From positions 1,178,001 through 1,242,000 of the forward strand of contig NC_039491.1 of assembly GCF_003590095.1 (NCBI RefSeq): 64,000 nt of DNA, written 5' to 3'. This document shows, in pieces, positions 50,013 to 61,387 of the stretch. The position numbers and the translations under genes are program-made. Each line of letters begins with the position of its first letter. The first letter of the stretch is position 1. Below the pieces are notes generated by a model. That model did no database searches and was not told the origin of the DNA. It saw only the letters and a list, made by a program, of their open reading frames with translations. This DNA is from Trichoplusia ni. Lineage: Eukaryota > Arthropoda > Insecta > Lepidoptera > Noctuidae.

Positions 50013-50676
50013 ATGAAGTTCTTGCAAACAGTTTTGCTGCTAGCTGTTGCGGTACTGCTGACTGAAGCTTTCGTTCCCCGACATAATCACCCTCCTCTAC
50101 CGAGTGAGTACCTGAGTATACCAATATTCATAATCTAAAACGTCAATCAAAACGTCTCTTCATTTGCGTAACCTCTGCTATAATCCACTGGACTGGAGAT
50201 CGAAAATCGACATATTATCAGCCCTTGAAATCAATTTTTAAATACGGTGGTACTTTAAAAGACTTAAAAAATAACAGTTTTCCTTCGTAAAGGGATTTAC
50301 AGATTTCTTTATGTTTAGAATGAGACGCATTGACTGAAAAGCACATTGAGATTGTTTGGAAGAATAACCGTGGCCCTGGTACACGAAGGGCAAAGGAAGG
50401 CACTCCAATCCGCTCAGCCCGAAACGGAAAAAGTCAACATTTATGCATGCTGTCTAGCTGGCCTAGAGAGAAAATAACCCTAATTATTATAATAATGTAC
50501 GCCCAATGCTGTGTTCTCCTTTCAAAACAAATATAGATATGTGGAAAATTGACCATTTCTTTTTTGTTTCAGTGTATTGCACTGATAACAGTCAATGTTA
50601 CAGTGGCTGTTACTGTATTCATATGAACGATGGTACCAGTGAATGCGAGTGTACAGGTTTATTAATTCATCGTTAA
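50013..50676 (+). CDS. Type II six-cysteine secreted peptide (gene F)
   Basis: Exon 1 is 50013-50103: signal peptide MKFLQTVLLLAVAVLLTEA, identical to gene E, then a His/Pro-rich linker, donor ACCGA|GTGAGT. Exon 2 is 50573-50676, after TTGTTTCAG, in phase 1, with C-x5-C-x3-C-x-C-x9-C-x-C and a short LLIHR end; 64 residues. Start choice follows gene E (a second in-frame ATG lies six bases upstream). The intron contains the same repeat module as gene E (GAAGGGCAAAGGAAGGCACTCC). Between E and F nearly all amino-acid change lies in the exposed linker, inter-cysteine loops and tail, with all six cysteines kept. AATAAA is at 51075. Function unknown. Confidence 0.82.
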
Positions 50677-51074
50677 ACAGCTATAGATTACACCAGATCC
50701 CAATAATTAGGCAGGCTGAAAATCAAGCTTCATTGCAAAAAAAAAAACAAAATCAATGTTAGCTAATACAGACAGTTAAAATGACGAGTGGGCAAACTCG
50801 AAAAAAGGAAGAAGAATGGAATTTTGGCAATGTACTACAACTAACTTCTATATGCACAAACCTCGCCAAAACGACGAAACTTTGGATTTTTAACTAACAG
50901 CCGTATGAAAGCACGATACTTAAATAAATGAAGTTTTCAAAGTTACTTTAACAAAGACAGGTGGCCTTTTTCTAAGAGTCGTTCATGTATAAAATTACAA
51001 TAGTCTATGTCATCCATTTAAAATAGATACTTTGTAAGCTACAGAGTTGTTTGCCTATATTGTGATTGGTGCCT

Positions 51075-51080
51075 AATAAA
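51075..51080 (+). terminator. poly-A signal of gene F
   Basis: AATAAA in the conserved context GTGCCTAATAAATTT, 399 bases after the stop codon. Confidence 0.6.
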
Positions 51081-51887
51081 TTTTTGCAATCATTTCGAAT
51101 CTTTTGATTTTTATTTCGAATTGAAAACAACCACATTATTTAAACATTTAATGATTCTCCTAGTCTCTCGTTACTCAATCCATTTTCATATGCACCCTGA
51201 ATAAGTAGTCAAAACGTTTTATTTATTTGCATGTTTCAATGGCTATTAGGAAATCAATGAATTAAAAAAACTTATAGCAAGAGTGTTGTAGTTGTGTGAG
51301 AGAATCGTTGTTTTATGCCATCTGTGGCGCTATCTGCGCCATTGCGTCATTACTATAACGTAAAAAAGAAAACGGTTTGATATAATACATAAGCTGCCGA
51401 ACAATTTAATTTCGAACTAGTTTTGACCAGAACAGTGATTTGTAACATTGATCTTGAAGGTTATCTGGGTGTTTTTGGGCATGTGAACTGAATTTTTGCG
51501 AACCCGCGATGCAAGGATTAATTTAATAAATGAGAGAGTCGTTCTATAAAAAAAATGTACCAAAATTACCCCGTTTCGTTTCGATTCAATGTGTTAAAAA
51601 ATGTGTTTGTGTTTTGAAGAGGAGGAGTCGAATATTCTCCTGACTCTGAATAGGAGCAGGTTTCTGGTACATCTAAATGCATATAAACATTCTGCTTGCC
51701 GTACGTCATCCTGTGACACCTATTCAAATAACATTTACACAGGTTTATCGAGAAATGCTACTTACAGGACGTAGAGAAATAGCTTTTCTATAAAAGCAAC
51801 AGACCAAGATTGCGTGTAGCAATTTAATAGTTGAACAAGCATTCACAATCGATTTATAGTAAATACTCAATACAAAAAACTATACAG

Positions 51888-52112
51888 TTAACTAGCTTTT
51901 TGCAGGCGGCTTCGCCCGCTTTGATGTTGGTTATATCGCGATTCCAGGAGCACTCTTAAAAAGTCCGGGATAAAAACTATTCTATGTTCTTTCTCAAGGT
52001 CAACTCTATCTCTGTACCAAATTTCATTAAAATCAGTTTAGTCATTTAGATGTGAAAGCGTAACAGACAGACAGAGTTACTTTCGCATTTATAATATTAG
52101 TAGGGATACTGA
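51888..52112 (+). repeat. interspersed TAATATTATAAA-family copy (opposite orientation)
   Basis: Begins ACTAGCTTTTTGCAGGCGGC and ends TTTATAATATTAGTAGGGAT, 45 bases before the broken exon of gene G. The modules match those at 41488-41755. Confidence 0.6.
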
Positions 52113-52500
52113 GAGGCAACTACTCATGTATTACTGACTGAAGGATAATAGTGATCATGAAGTTAGAAGCAGTTTTGTTATTTGGTGTGTGTTGAAGTTT
52201 CCGCAGACAACATAACGATGGCGGGTGAGTAAAAATATGAAATTATTCGCATAAAAATCGTTTATTAAGTGTGTAGCCTATAATATATGGGGAAATGAAG
52301 AAATGGATAAATTAAAGCTTGTTGGGAAATCAGGTCAGAACTTACATGTAGCTTCTGGCGATCCCCTTGAATACGTGTGAGTAAACTGATAAAAATTTTA
52401 TTTTTTTTATTTTGTAAAACGCTTTGTGTGTTTGTTTGCATCAACTGGAGTGAAGTCTTATAATCTCATCATTTCCGTTATTTTAGTATATTGTGTTAAC

Positions 52501-52503
<3 letters not shown>

Positions 52504-52537
<34 letters not shown>
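52504..52537 (+). repeat. A34 homopolymer
   Basis: 34 consecutive A bases at the apparent left edge of the retroelement. The true length may differ because such runs are error-prone. Confidence 0.9.
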
Positions 52538-52539
<2 letters not shown>

Positions 52540-52845
52540 ATATACAGGGTGTTTTTTTTATACAGACTGTTCAATTTTTTTTATAATATTGCTATCAGCC
52601 GTGGTAAAATTTGAATCGTGCTGTTTTTTTCCAATTCTTTGCATAACCTTCACACCAGTTGCAAAAATTGTTTTGTCTGCTTTTGTTCGCAATTTTTTGT
52701 TTCTTTCTTTCTGTTACTTCTTACTTACACAGCGTTCTGTTAAAGTAGATTATAACGGAACGGAGTATTTTTTTTCTTTCCATAAAATTTTGTGTGCTAT
52801 TTACAACTTTCTCCCATTTTGATTTTTTTTTTACCCGTATTTAAA

Positions 52846-55800
52846 ATGGCATACCCTATTAAGTTTCTATCATTACAAAAGTCGGAATTAGAATACGAGG
52901 TAGCCGTACGAGGTGAAACCCCAGCTAATACTGTGGCGGATCTTAGACGGCAGATCTGTAAGCTCAGCCAAGTTTTTTTGTCTGAGGATATTTTGTGTTC
53001 CCACCTTGACCCTCTTGATGACCTAAATAGTTGTCTGGAAATTTTAAATAAAATTAAGTCTAGCCTTGAGGTGGATACCAAGGACAAGAATATTTTGGGG
53101 AGAATCGAAAATCTTTTCCATCATCTTTATCATAGACTGAACAGGATAAGTAGGGATGATAAATTCTTGGACGTGCATACGGAATGTACAAGTATGTTTA
53201 AAGAATATTATGGAGCTTTAACATCTTTAAAAGCGAAAAGTATAGACCCCCTCATTACTACCATCCCGCATTCTGATCCGCAAGTTACAACTGAGAGATT
53301 AAACATTTCAGTGACTTGCGAAGGAAATGTTAAAAATTGCGAATTAGCGAAACTAAAATATGACGGCAAGTCTTGCGTACGTGCTTTTATTCAGCGAGTC
53401 AGCGAATTTAGTGTAGCTCGTAATATTTCGAATTCAAAATTACTATCATTCGCTACGGAAATCTTTGTGGACGATGCACTTCATTGGTTTAGAAGCGTAA
53501 AGCAACAGGTTTCTTCTTGGGATGAACTTATTGTCCTTCTGCAACAGGACTTCGACAGAGCGGATTACGACTACCTTCTGCTGTCTGAGATTCGATCTAG
53601 GACTCAGGGAGCAAAGGAAAACATTACCATCTACCTATCGATTATTTCAGGAATGTTTTCACGCTTGTCGAGATCTTTTGCAGAGGAGGATAAGTTAGAA
53701 ATAATATTGCACAACATTAGACCGTGTTACGCGAGCACTCTGGCCTCGGCATCTCAGATCACATCGATTGACCAGTTAAGAAGTCTTTGTAGGAACTACG
53801 AAAACGTGCAATCACGCATGGCACAGTTTCGCGAACCTGCCGCTCCTACTTCTGACACGTTAGCACCTGAGTTCGCATACAAACAAAGAACCGATATAGC
53901 TAACAAACAAAACTATAATATTAACAATAAGTTTGGGAACAACAAAACAAATGCAGAAAATAATAATAAACAAAATTTAAATAACAGTGTAAATGAAAAA
54001 TATTTACATGCCCTAAATACTAGTGATTCCATCCCCGGGGCAAAATTGCCGTATTGTCCTAGATGCCGTAATAATTCGCATAGCCTGAGGGATTGTCAGA
54101 ATAAAGAAATTATGTGTTTTAAGTGTGGTCACAAAGGTATCAAGAAACCAGATTGCCCCAATTGTAACAAAGCTCAAAAACCAAAAAAACTAAGTATGCA
54201 GAATTGTCTCGACTCAGCCTCGTTAGCAGGTCGCTTTAATAAAGAGGATTGGGAAAATTGGTTGAAAACAATTAAATTGTTCTTCAACAGTTACAAAATG
54301 TCTTCAATTCTGCATACTAAGCCTTTGGGCGATTTGCGACCATATCTGAATATTAAAATTAACGATATTACAGCGTCCGGCCTCCTGGATTCCGGGTCAG
54401 CTATTACAATATTAGGAAATAATTCTCATAACACCCTAGTCAGTCGTGGCCTTAAGCTATGTACTGATGATACACCTTCGATAGTAGCTGCAGGTGGTCA
54501 GATACTTAAGAGTACTGGCTATATAAATGTGCCAGTGCATTTAGAGGACCAATTTCATATAATTAAGTCATACGTAGTTCCAGAAGTTCAATCATCGCTT
54601 ATTTTAGGTATTGACTTCTGGCGCGCCTTTCAATTGTGTCCGAAATATTTGGGTTCCGTAGATTTGTCAAATAATTCATTAGTAGATTTAAATAGTAATA
54701 ATCACCAAACTTTCATACAGTCTTATGATAGCTTAGATGAGTCTCAACGCTCTATTGCTGATAACGTTGTTGAGCAATTTAGGGACGTTTCATTTGAGGT
54801 TAAAGGCTTAGGCCGTACACACCTTTTATCCCATCGCATCGATACTGGCGATTCTCCTCCGGTCCGACAAAGATATTATAGGCTCTCACCTGAGAAGCAG
54901 AAGATCCTTGTCGAACAGGTGGACGAGATGTTGAAACTAGATGTGGTGGAGTACTGCGAAAGCGCGTGGCAGTCTCCGGTACTCCTCGTTACTAAAAAGA
55001 ATGGACAGCCTCGTTTTTGTCTAGATAGCAGAAAGTTAAATTCAATAACAAAACGAGATGCTTATAACCTGCCATACATTGCCGAGATTTTGGATAATCT
55101 GCGCGACGCCCGTTTTCTTTCTAGTCTGGATTTATCCAAAGCCTTCTGGCAAATTCCGATTGCAGAGGAGGATAGAGATAAGACGGCTTTCTACGTTCCA
55201 GGTCGAGGAACTCTTCGATTTAAAACCACGGCTTTTGGTTTGACAAATGCTCCCGCTACGCAACAGCGTCTTGTAGATATGCTACTAGGTAACATAGATC
55301 ATCGCATATTTGCTTATCTAGATGATATTATTATTGTTAGTAATAGTTTTGAGGAGCATGTGTCCCTTCTACTTCGCGTTTTAGACAAATTACGTAAAGC
55401 GGGCCTTACTGTAAACTTGAGTAAGTGTGAGTTCTTTCGAAGTCAACTTAAGTATTTAGGTTAAGTAGTTGATGCGAATGGGCTGCGAACCGATCCAGAA
55501 AAGGTTGAAGCTATCCTTAACTACCCTACCCCTAGTAATCGCAAGGAGCTGAAGCGATTTCTGGGCACGGCAACTTGGTATCGTAGGTTCGTTCCCAGTT
55601 TTAGTACAATTGCAGGGCCGCTCAACAAGCTGACTTCAAACAAAAAGAACACTCCACCTTTCAAGTGGACTGATGAGGCGGAAATCGCTTTTAAAAAACT
55701 AAAAGAATGCTTAGTTTCTGCACTTGTTCTTTCTTGCCCCGATTACAATCTTCCTTTTGAGGTGCATACGGATGCAAGTAACTATGGGATGGGCGGTATG

Positions 55801-57393
55801 CTCACGCAATCTGTAAACGGAAAGGAGCACCCTATAGCTTACATGAGCAAATCATTAACGGCGGCAGAAAAGAACTATAGCATAACGGAGCGGGAGACGC
55901 TGGCTGTTCTTGTGGCATTGGAGCATTGGCGATGCTATTTGGAAAATGGGAAGAAGTTCACCGTGTACACAGATCATAGTGCGTTAAAGTGGTTTCTTTC
56001 TCTTAATAATCCTACGGGAAGGCTCGCACGTTGGGGTGTGCGTTTATCTTCATTTAATTTTGATATAAAGCACCGTCGGGGTGTCGACAACGTCATTCCC
56101 GATGCGTTGTCAAGAGCAGTACCTGTTGCTGCTATGGTCACTTCTAATTCATCCGCGACTTCCAGTGATGCTTGGTATACTAACATTTATAATAACTGTG
56201 TCACGAAACCTGAGAATTTTCCCAATTATCAAATTAAGGATGGCACTCTCTTCCGCCTTAGTAAGAATAAATGCTTGCTTACTAATGAATTTTCTTGGAA
56301 GGAAGTTGTTCCCTCCGAGTACAGGGAAAAGGTGATTGCGGATAATCACGACGAACCAACCGCAGGTCATTTGGGCATTTTTAAAACCTACAGGCGCGTT
56401 GCTCTTAGTTATTACTGGCCGGGTATGCATCGAGATATAGCGAAATACGTTGGTTCTTGCAACACTTGTTTACAGTACAAAACTCAAAACCATGCTACTC
56501 TAGGTGAAATGGGACGTCCTAAGCAATGCTCGCGCCCGTACCAAATGATTTCTGTCGACTTAATGGGACCACTTCCTGTCACACGAAAACAAAATAGCTA
56601 CATACTAGTAGTGACCTGCTGTTTTTCCAAATTTTGTCATATTTTTCCAATAAAAAAAGCTACTTCTCAGATTATTGTTAAACTTATGGAAGAACACATA
56701 TTCCTTGTTCACGGTGTTCCTCAAAGTATTTTCCTGGATAATGGTACCCAATTTATTAGCGGACACACTCAAGACTTGTTTAAGAAGTATAAAATACCGA
56801 ACGTATTCTTTTCACCCAAATATACCCCCCAAGTTAACACCGTGGAGCGGTACAATAAAACGATAATCACCTGCATTTCCACTTTCGTGGACGGTGATCA
56901 TCGAACATGGGACTTATTTATTCCAAAAGTACAATTTGCAATAAATAATTCGGTTAACGAAGCCACCGGATTTACACCTTCATTTCTAGTTTTTGGACGA
57001 GAAATAGTTTTATGTGGTGCGCATTATACAGATACAGACTTGGGTGACGAGGTTTTGTTTCTTCCTCGCGATGTATACGCGGAGAACCTTGGATGCCTAA
57101 GTTCAATCTTTGATCAAGTCCAAAAATCCTTGCATCACGCACATGTCAAAAATACATCATATTATAATTTAAGACGTAAAGCTTTCGAATTTAATATTGG
57201 TGATGTAGTATACAAACGTGCTTACGTCCTGAGCGATAAGGATAAGCACTTTAGCAAGAAATTAGCTCCCAAATACATTAAGTGCCGGGTCATTCAAAAG
57301 CTATCACCACTAGTGTATGTTTTGGAGGATATGTCTGGTAAAAATTTAGGGTCTTGGCATATTAAGGACTTAAAAATTCCTACCTACAAATGA
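52846..57393 (+). pseudogene. gag-pol polyprotein with one in-frame stop
   Basis: The ATG at 52846 starts a gag with a capsid-like region, a zinc knuckle CPRCRNNSHSLRDC (C-x2-C-x4-H-x4-C, about residue 404) and a second cysteine cluster CFKCGHKG...CPNC without the usual His. An aspartic protease (LLDSGSAITILG, about residue 512) follows in the same frame, then reverse transcriptase with YLDD (residue 824). TAA at 55462-55464 stops the frame at the end of RT, and reading resumes in the same frame. RNase H (TDASNYGMGG, ERETLAVL, YTDHSALKWF), an HHCC-type integrase finger and DDE core (SVDLMGP, LDNGTQF, VERYNK) and a GPY/F-like end follow. Domain order RT-RNaseH-IN places it in Ty3/gypsy. Gag and pol are fused in one frame. 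The single stop makes this copy defective or dependent on readthrough. Confidence 0.88.
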
Positions 57394-57641
57394 ATGTGAT
57401 CTTTGTTACGTTTCCCCTTACACTATTAAACGATATTAAGACCTGTTACCAAAGTCAATGACGAATATATTAGTCGTTTGATTTTTTTTGTATGTTAGGA
57501 CACGTCGCACAATTTTAATATTGTGTGTTGTTTATTATGACTGGTTTTGAGAGATGAGGGAATGATTGAAGTGAATGTATGAATAAAAGGATATCGTAAC
57601 GAGTTTATCATGCGGATTTTATTCTTAAAATAAAATCCTTA

Positions 57642-57658
57642 TGAGGGACCGGGGGTAA
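57642..57658 (+). other. polypurine tract
   Basis: GAGGGACCGGGGGTAA lies immediately before the TGTAAC start of the 3' LTR, the expected place for plus-strand priming. Confidence 0.6.
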
Positions 57659-58540
57659 TGTAACGGAACGTTACATGAATAATCATGTTTTGTTTCTACA
57701 AATTATAAATTGAACTACCTACATATTGTTCATATTATAGTTGGCAGCGGTGGGTATATTTATTAAATTCTAACTAATACATAAAACAAAACATAGAAAA
57801 AAAATATATAATAATAATAATATTAAAATAAATAAAATCAATTATAACTGTGCAAAACTTAATTAATAAAAATAAAATAACAACATGAAAATGAATGCAT
57901 TGTTCTTTGTTTACGCGTGTTTTGGAACGCGCCGAATGAACCGAACGAACCAAGAATGAGTTCGATTGAGGGAGATGGGACATACTGGCGAGTCGCTCCT
58001 AGGCTGATGCGAGCGTGTTACCTCTGACCACTTTCCGTCCTGTCAAGCGTCCTAGCAGACACGGCCGTTAAATTCAAATTTAAAAAAAAAAATAATTTGA
58101 GAGTGTTCAAGTTGAATACTTGCACTTAATATTGTTGTGAAGATCCCGAATTAGGTTTTTTTCTTCCGGCTTTAAGGAGCCAGCAGCATCCTCGCGTTCG
58201 GGCCTGCCTACCAACCGAGGTCATCCGAGGAGCCCGCTTCCGGCAACACCAGTCGCACGTGCGCGCCATCTCCATCACCGGTGAAGTCACCGTACAGCTC
58301 AGCACTGAACCTCGGCCTACTTCCATCTCCGGCCAGCGGCGGAATCCCGCCACAACTACAGGGGGGTACCTATCCCTGCAGAGGTGACTACAGACAAAGT
58401 TGTAATCCACGACCCATAAATCTTCGTGTGCCTCCGGCTGTGTTTTTTTTTTTTATATAATATAAATTTTGAAGGTACACACCCGTTTTATTTTTTTATT
58501 AATCACCTACCTAGGTGGGAATAAACGGGTGGAGGTTACA
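57659..58540 (+). repeat. 3' LTR of the gypsy-type element
   Basis: Begins TGTAACGG and ends GGTTACA, an inverted TGTAAC/GTTACA pair with TG..CA ends. The start lies directly after the polypurine tract. AATAAA near 58520 could serve as poly-A signal. The interior has a GC-rich part (58150-58400). Without a 5' LTR to compare, the boundaries are inferred. Confidence 0.65.
57742..57754 (+). other. tRNA-Leu-like primer-binding-site motif inside the LTR
   Basis: TGGCAGCGGTGGG is complementary to the usual 3' end of tRNA-Leu (CCCACCGCTGCCA). A primer site is expected just after a 5' LTR, not inside a 3' LTR, so this may be a rearrangement or chance. Confidence 0.4.
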
Positions 58541-58795
58541 ATTTTTACAATTGTTTTTTATTTTTATTTACAGTAGAAGGCCCCTGTTTCTGTCATATAA
58601 CCGAAGCGGGTACAAAAAAAGTGCTCTTGTATTGAACACCACCACTGAAATGTTACTAAACTGCTTTCATCTTGGAATAATCAAAGTTTTGATGTTGATA
58701 AATTGTAGATAATACATATAAGACGAAAATCGAGATTGCAAAGATGATATAACGTGATACAATTATTAAACTCCTTGTTGATTTTTTCTTTAAAG

Positions 58796-58923
58796 TAGAA
58801 AATGAAGAGGATTACAAGACTAACGTCCCTTACATGAATCCTCTGATGGCTGGCTTGGACTGGATGCATTCGGAGACCTCGAAAAGCGAAATTGATTGGT
58901 GCAACATGAATCCTCTAACGTAA
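58796..58923 (+). CDS. orphan 3' exon of a secreted-type gene
   Basis: After a polypyrimidine-rich acceptor (GATTTTTTCTTTAAAG), 42 codons are open in phase 2. They read an acidic segment (ENEEDYKTN) and a repeated NPL motif (YMNPLMAG and CNMNPLT) to TAA at 58921. AATAAA-rich sequence follows at about 58987. The phase equals that of the cluster's second exons. No matching first exon is visible between the LTR and this exon, so it may have been paired with the broken exon 1 at 52157 or lost its 5' part when the retroelement inserted. I do not recognise the protein. Confidence 0.4.
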
Positions 58924-59124
58924 ATCAATGCACATTTTACATTTATAACATTATACAGATTGAATGTATAAAAAATTTCATTACATAAATAAAATAAAAT
59001 AGAATGTACCTACCGCTCATTTATGACTCCTTTCGACATTTAAATGAAACTAATTTTAATCGTAGTGATCACAGTGAGCTCATACTGCGTAGGTCGGACC
59101 ACAAATAAATTAATTAAAAATATG

Positions 59125-59300
59125 AAGGTAGAACGAGCAACATCTTCTGTGAACACCATCTCAGTCTGCCCGTGACCATGATACCTGCAAAGGTGTCGAA
59201 ACGTCGGGAACTAAAATCAAAAATTAAACCGCGATAAAATCCGTAAAAGTAGTTTCATTTCAATGTCTAACATTCGCGTAAACCTAAGAAACCACTATGA
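59125..59300 (+). repeat. single-arm copy of the inverted-repeat element
   Basis: Matches the spacer, right arm and right flank of the hairpin element at 27811-28060 (AGGTAGAACGAGCAACATC through AACCTAAGAAACCACTATG) with few changes. The left arm is absent. Confidence 0.8.
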
Positions 59301-60097
59301 CTCCTTTCGATTTATGTATTGTTGTTTCAAATATTTGTGATGACATAGCTTTCATATTTCGTTTCTTTATATTAATAAGACAGACATCGTGCTACGTCAT
59401 TTAGTCTCTATTCACTTCGGTTATGTTACAGGTTGGTCATAGTAAAAAATACTTATACGTATGTGCGTAGTGTTTATTCGATATAAAATTACAAACGTTG
59501 GAACCTCGATTTCGGTATTCGAGCCTGGCAAAGATTTTTGATGCAGATCGGTAAAAGCATAGGAAGGTTTGTAAGCCTCAAAACATGTAGGATACTTTCC
59601 AAAGTAGATAAATCATGCCAAGCTGCGATAGATATTTCGAATCACAAAAATTAACATAACATTTGAACATATGGAAATTCGAAGTGACCTTTTTAGTCGC
59701 ACTTTTCAGCAAAACGGCTCAAGAATTTTTGACACATTCTATCTCTCTCCGTTCCTAATATATTGTAATTTATCTAAGGATTGTGCTAAATATACTATGC
59801 ACTATGCATGAAAAATATGCTGACCTTAATCAGTGTCATTTTTATGCTTTAGCCCGAAACCGAAACAATGGCACTCTCGTTCACCTGTTTTCGTTTTAAA
59901 ACATTCACAGGGCGGTTCTGAAGACAGTAAAAAATTAAAATCATAAATACGGCCGTATGTGTGCATGTTTGTTCTTTACACCAAAAGGGCCGTGAAATTT
60001 GTTATAGACACATGGGCGGTTACGGGAACCTAAACTTATTTTTGCTATAATCGACATCCCAAAGTCAGTTGTGTATATTTTTAATTGTTAATTCTAA

Positions 60098-61387
60098 TAG
60101 GGTGAATTTCAACAGGTCCAAAAAAATCTTCATTTCCGTGGATTTTTTATTCTTCAACTTTAGAACAATTAAAAATAGTGTTTTCTCAAGTTTTCGATCA
60201 GATATGCAGTTTTGCTTAATATCTAGCAGATAGCTTAAAAAACTAACGAGATATACAAGATTGAAAATTCCGTGCCACGGCGATGAAACATGCATGCACG
60301 GCAATGAAACAGGCGTCCATGGCAATGAAATGTTATTATAGTGTACAAGAATATGTAAATGATAAAGTTAATCATTGAAACAAAAATAAATACTATTAAT
60401 TTATACGCAATAATAATAGAATATAATGTGTAAAAATCCAGTCACACATGATATTATTTTTATAATATAACTATAATTAGATACATTCCTGTCTAGTGGC
60501 GAAACAAACATAAGTCACGGAAATGAAACACGTGGCCACGGCAATGAAAGGAAACTGTTTTACAAGGCACGGCGATGACATTTTTTTCATTCCCGTGTAT
60601 TTTTTTTCATTGCCATAGCAAATTTTGTCCACGGAAACCACGGAAATGAGAGCACGGCGATGAAAATCAAGGGGTATAATTCAATTTACTAAAAAACTGG
60701 TAATAATTCACAGTAATGAACACTTTACAAATAAGCTAAATATAAATGGCATTGTATTGAATGCTCAATCGAGATTAAAAACTTATTGAAATAGAAGTTA
60801 GACCTATCCACGGCGATGAAAGAAAAAATGTCCAGTACCAAAAAAATTGAATACTTTTAATTATAGCTCGAAAACGCAGGCACGTACACACGTCGTTCCT
60901 TGTCTAGCCTTTCGACGTTACTTATATGCAACGTTTAACGCAAAACGGGAGCGACGCAAAACGTTAGAATATGCAATATTCTCAAATATGTTTAGGACAT
61001 GGCGATGAAAGGTAGTTCTGGGACAAATGGTTTTTTATTAACCATACGTTGTATAGTGTAAATATTTGAATAAATGTATTCCGAGTCAATACTCTAACTA
61101 TTCACGAACCAAATAAAACTAAGTTTTAATATAAATAACGATACATTTTTGATCAATGATGACTTTAATACATCAAGGTGAGTCGTGGACAAACACGGCG
61201 ATGAAAGATTATGTGGTTTAACTTTTTTTTTTGTAAAACCTATTAATTATATTAATAAAATATTTAGTGCTACAGATAGATTTTTATGTCATCTACCTAA
61301 AAAAAAATGTTAGAACATTATAACAATGCTTTTTAGTACCGATTTCATCGATGCCACGCAATTTTTGGGTCCGGGAAATTCACCCAA
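60098..61387. mobile_element. 1.29-kb TIR element packed with a CACGGCGATGAAA-like motif
   Basis: The left end TAGGGTGAATTTC..CAGGTCCAAAAA and the reverse complement of the right end (TTGGGTGAATTTCCCGGACCCAAAAA) are imperfect inverted repeats. TAA flanks both sides (60095-60097, 61388-61390), a possible 3-bp target duplication of PIF/Harbinger type. Inside, about 15 copies of (C)CACGG(C/A)(G/A)ATGAAA occur, 11 forward and 4 reverse. No transposase is encoded, so the element is non-autonomous. Confidence 0.65.

Larger units (their letters stand above)
48927..51150. repeat. tandem segmental duplication, copy 2 (carries gene F)
   Basis: Counterpart of 44573-47700. It lacks the 816-bp insert but has its own LINE-tail insertion at 49528-49634. 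It ends just past the conserved poly-A signal region. Confidence 0.85.
52504..58540 (+). mobile_element. Ty3/gypsy-type LTR retrotransposon, 5' end incomplete
   Basis: Internal region with leader, a single gag-pol frame, purine-rich tract and a 3' LTR of about 880 bp. No copy of the LTR is found upstream. Instead the leader is preceded by a 34-base run of A (52504-52537), so the 5' LTR is deleted or lost at a break or assembly join. The 5' boundary given is therefore a guess. The element is inserted, in sense, in the intron of the broken peptide gene G. Confidence 0.85.
52157..58648 (+). pseudogene. broken Type II six-cysteine peptide gene (gene G), intron invaded by a retroelement
   Basis: Exon 1 remnant is 52157-52224: GTGATCATGAAGTT start context as in genes E, F and I, then MKLEAVLLFGVC and a stop. 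Shifting the frame by one base restores VSADNITMA up to a GCGG|GTGAGT donor in family phase. Exon 2 remnant is 58574-58648, after TTTACAG: GPCFC, then an A7 run, and KCSC in the frame shifted by one base. This matches the last four cysteines (CxC...CxC) of Type II. The first two cysteines are missing. Thus each exon has a one-base frame break, and exon 2 is shortened. The intron is over 6 kb instead of about 0.3-0.6 kb because it contains the gypsy-type element. It is most likely a pseudogene, unless the homopolymer break is a sequencing error. Confidence 0.6.

Noticed and set aside
52426..52822. ORFs through the A34 run with poly-lysine translation
   Set aside because: They are artefacts of the homopolymer and the retroelement leader, with no start context or motif.
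54111..54164. Calling the second gag cysteine cluster a mutated zinc knuckle
   Set aside because: The C-x2-C-x9-C-x2-C layout without His may be normal for this gypsy group, so I do not treat it as damage.
60065..60325. 86-codon minus-strand ORF at the left end of the TIR element
   Set aside because: It crosses the element boundary and consists of motif repeats; no transposase features.
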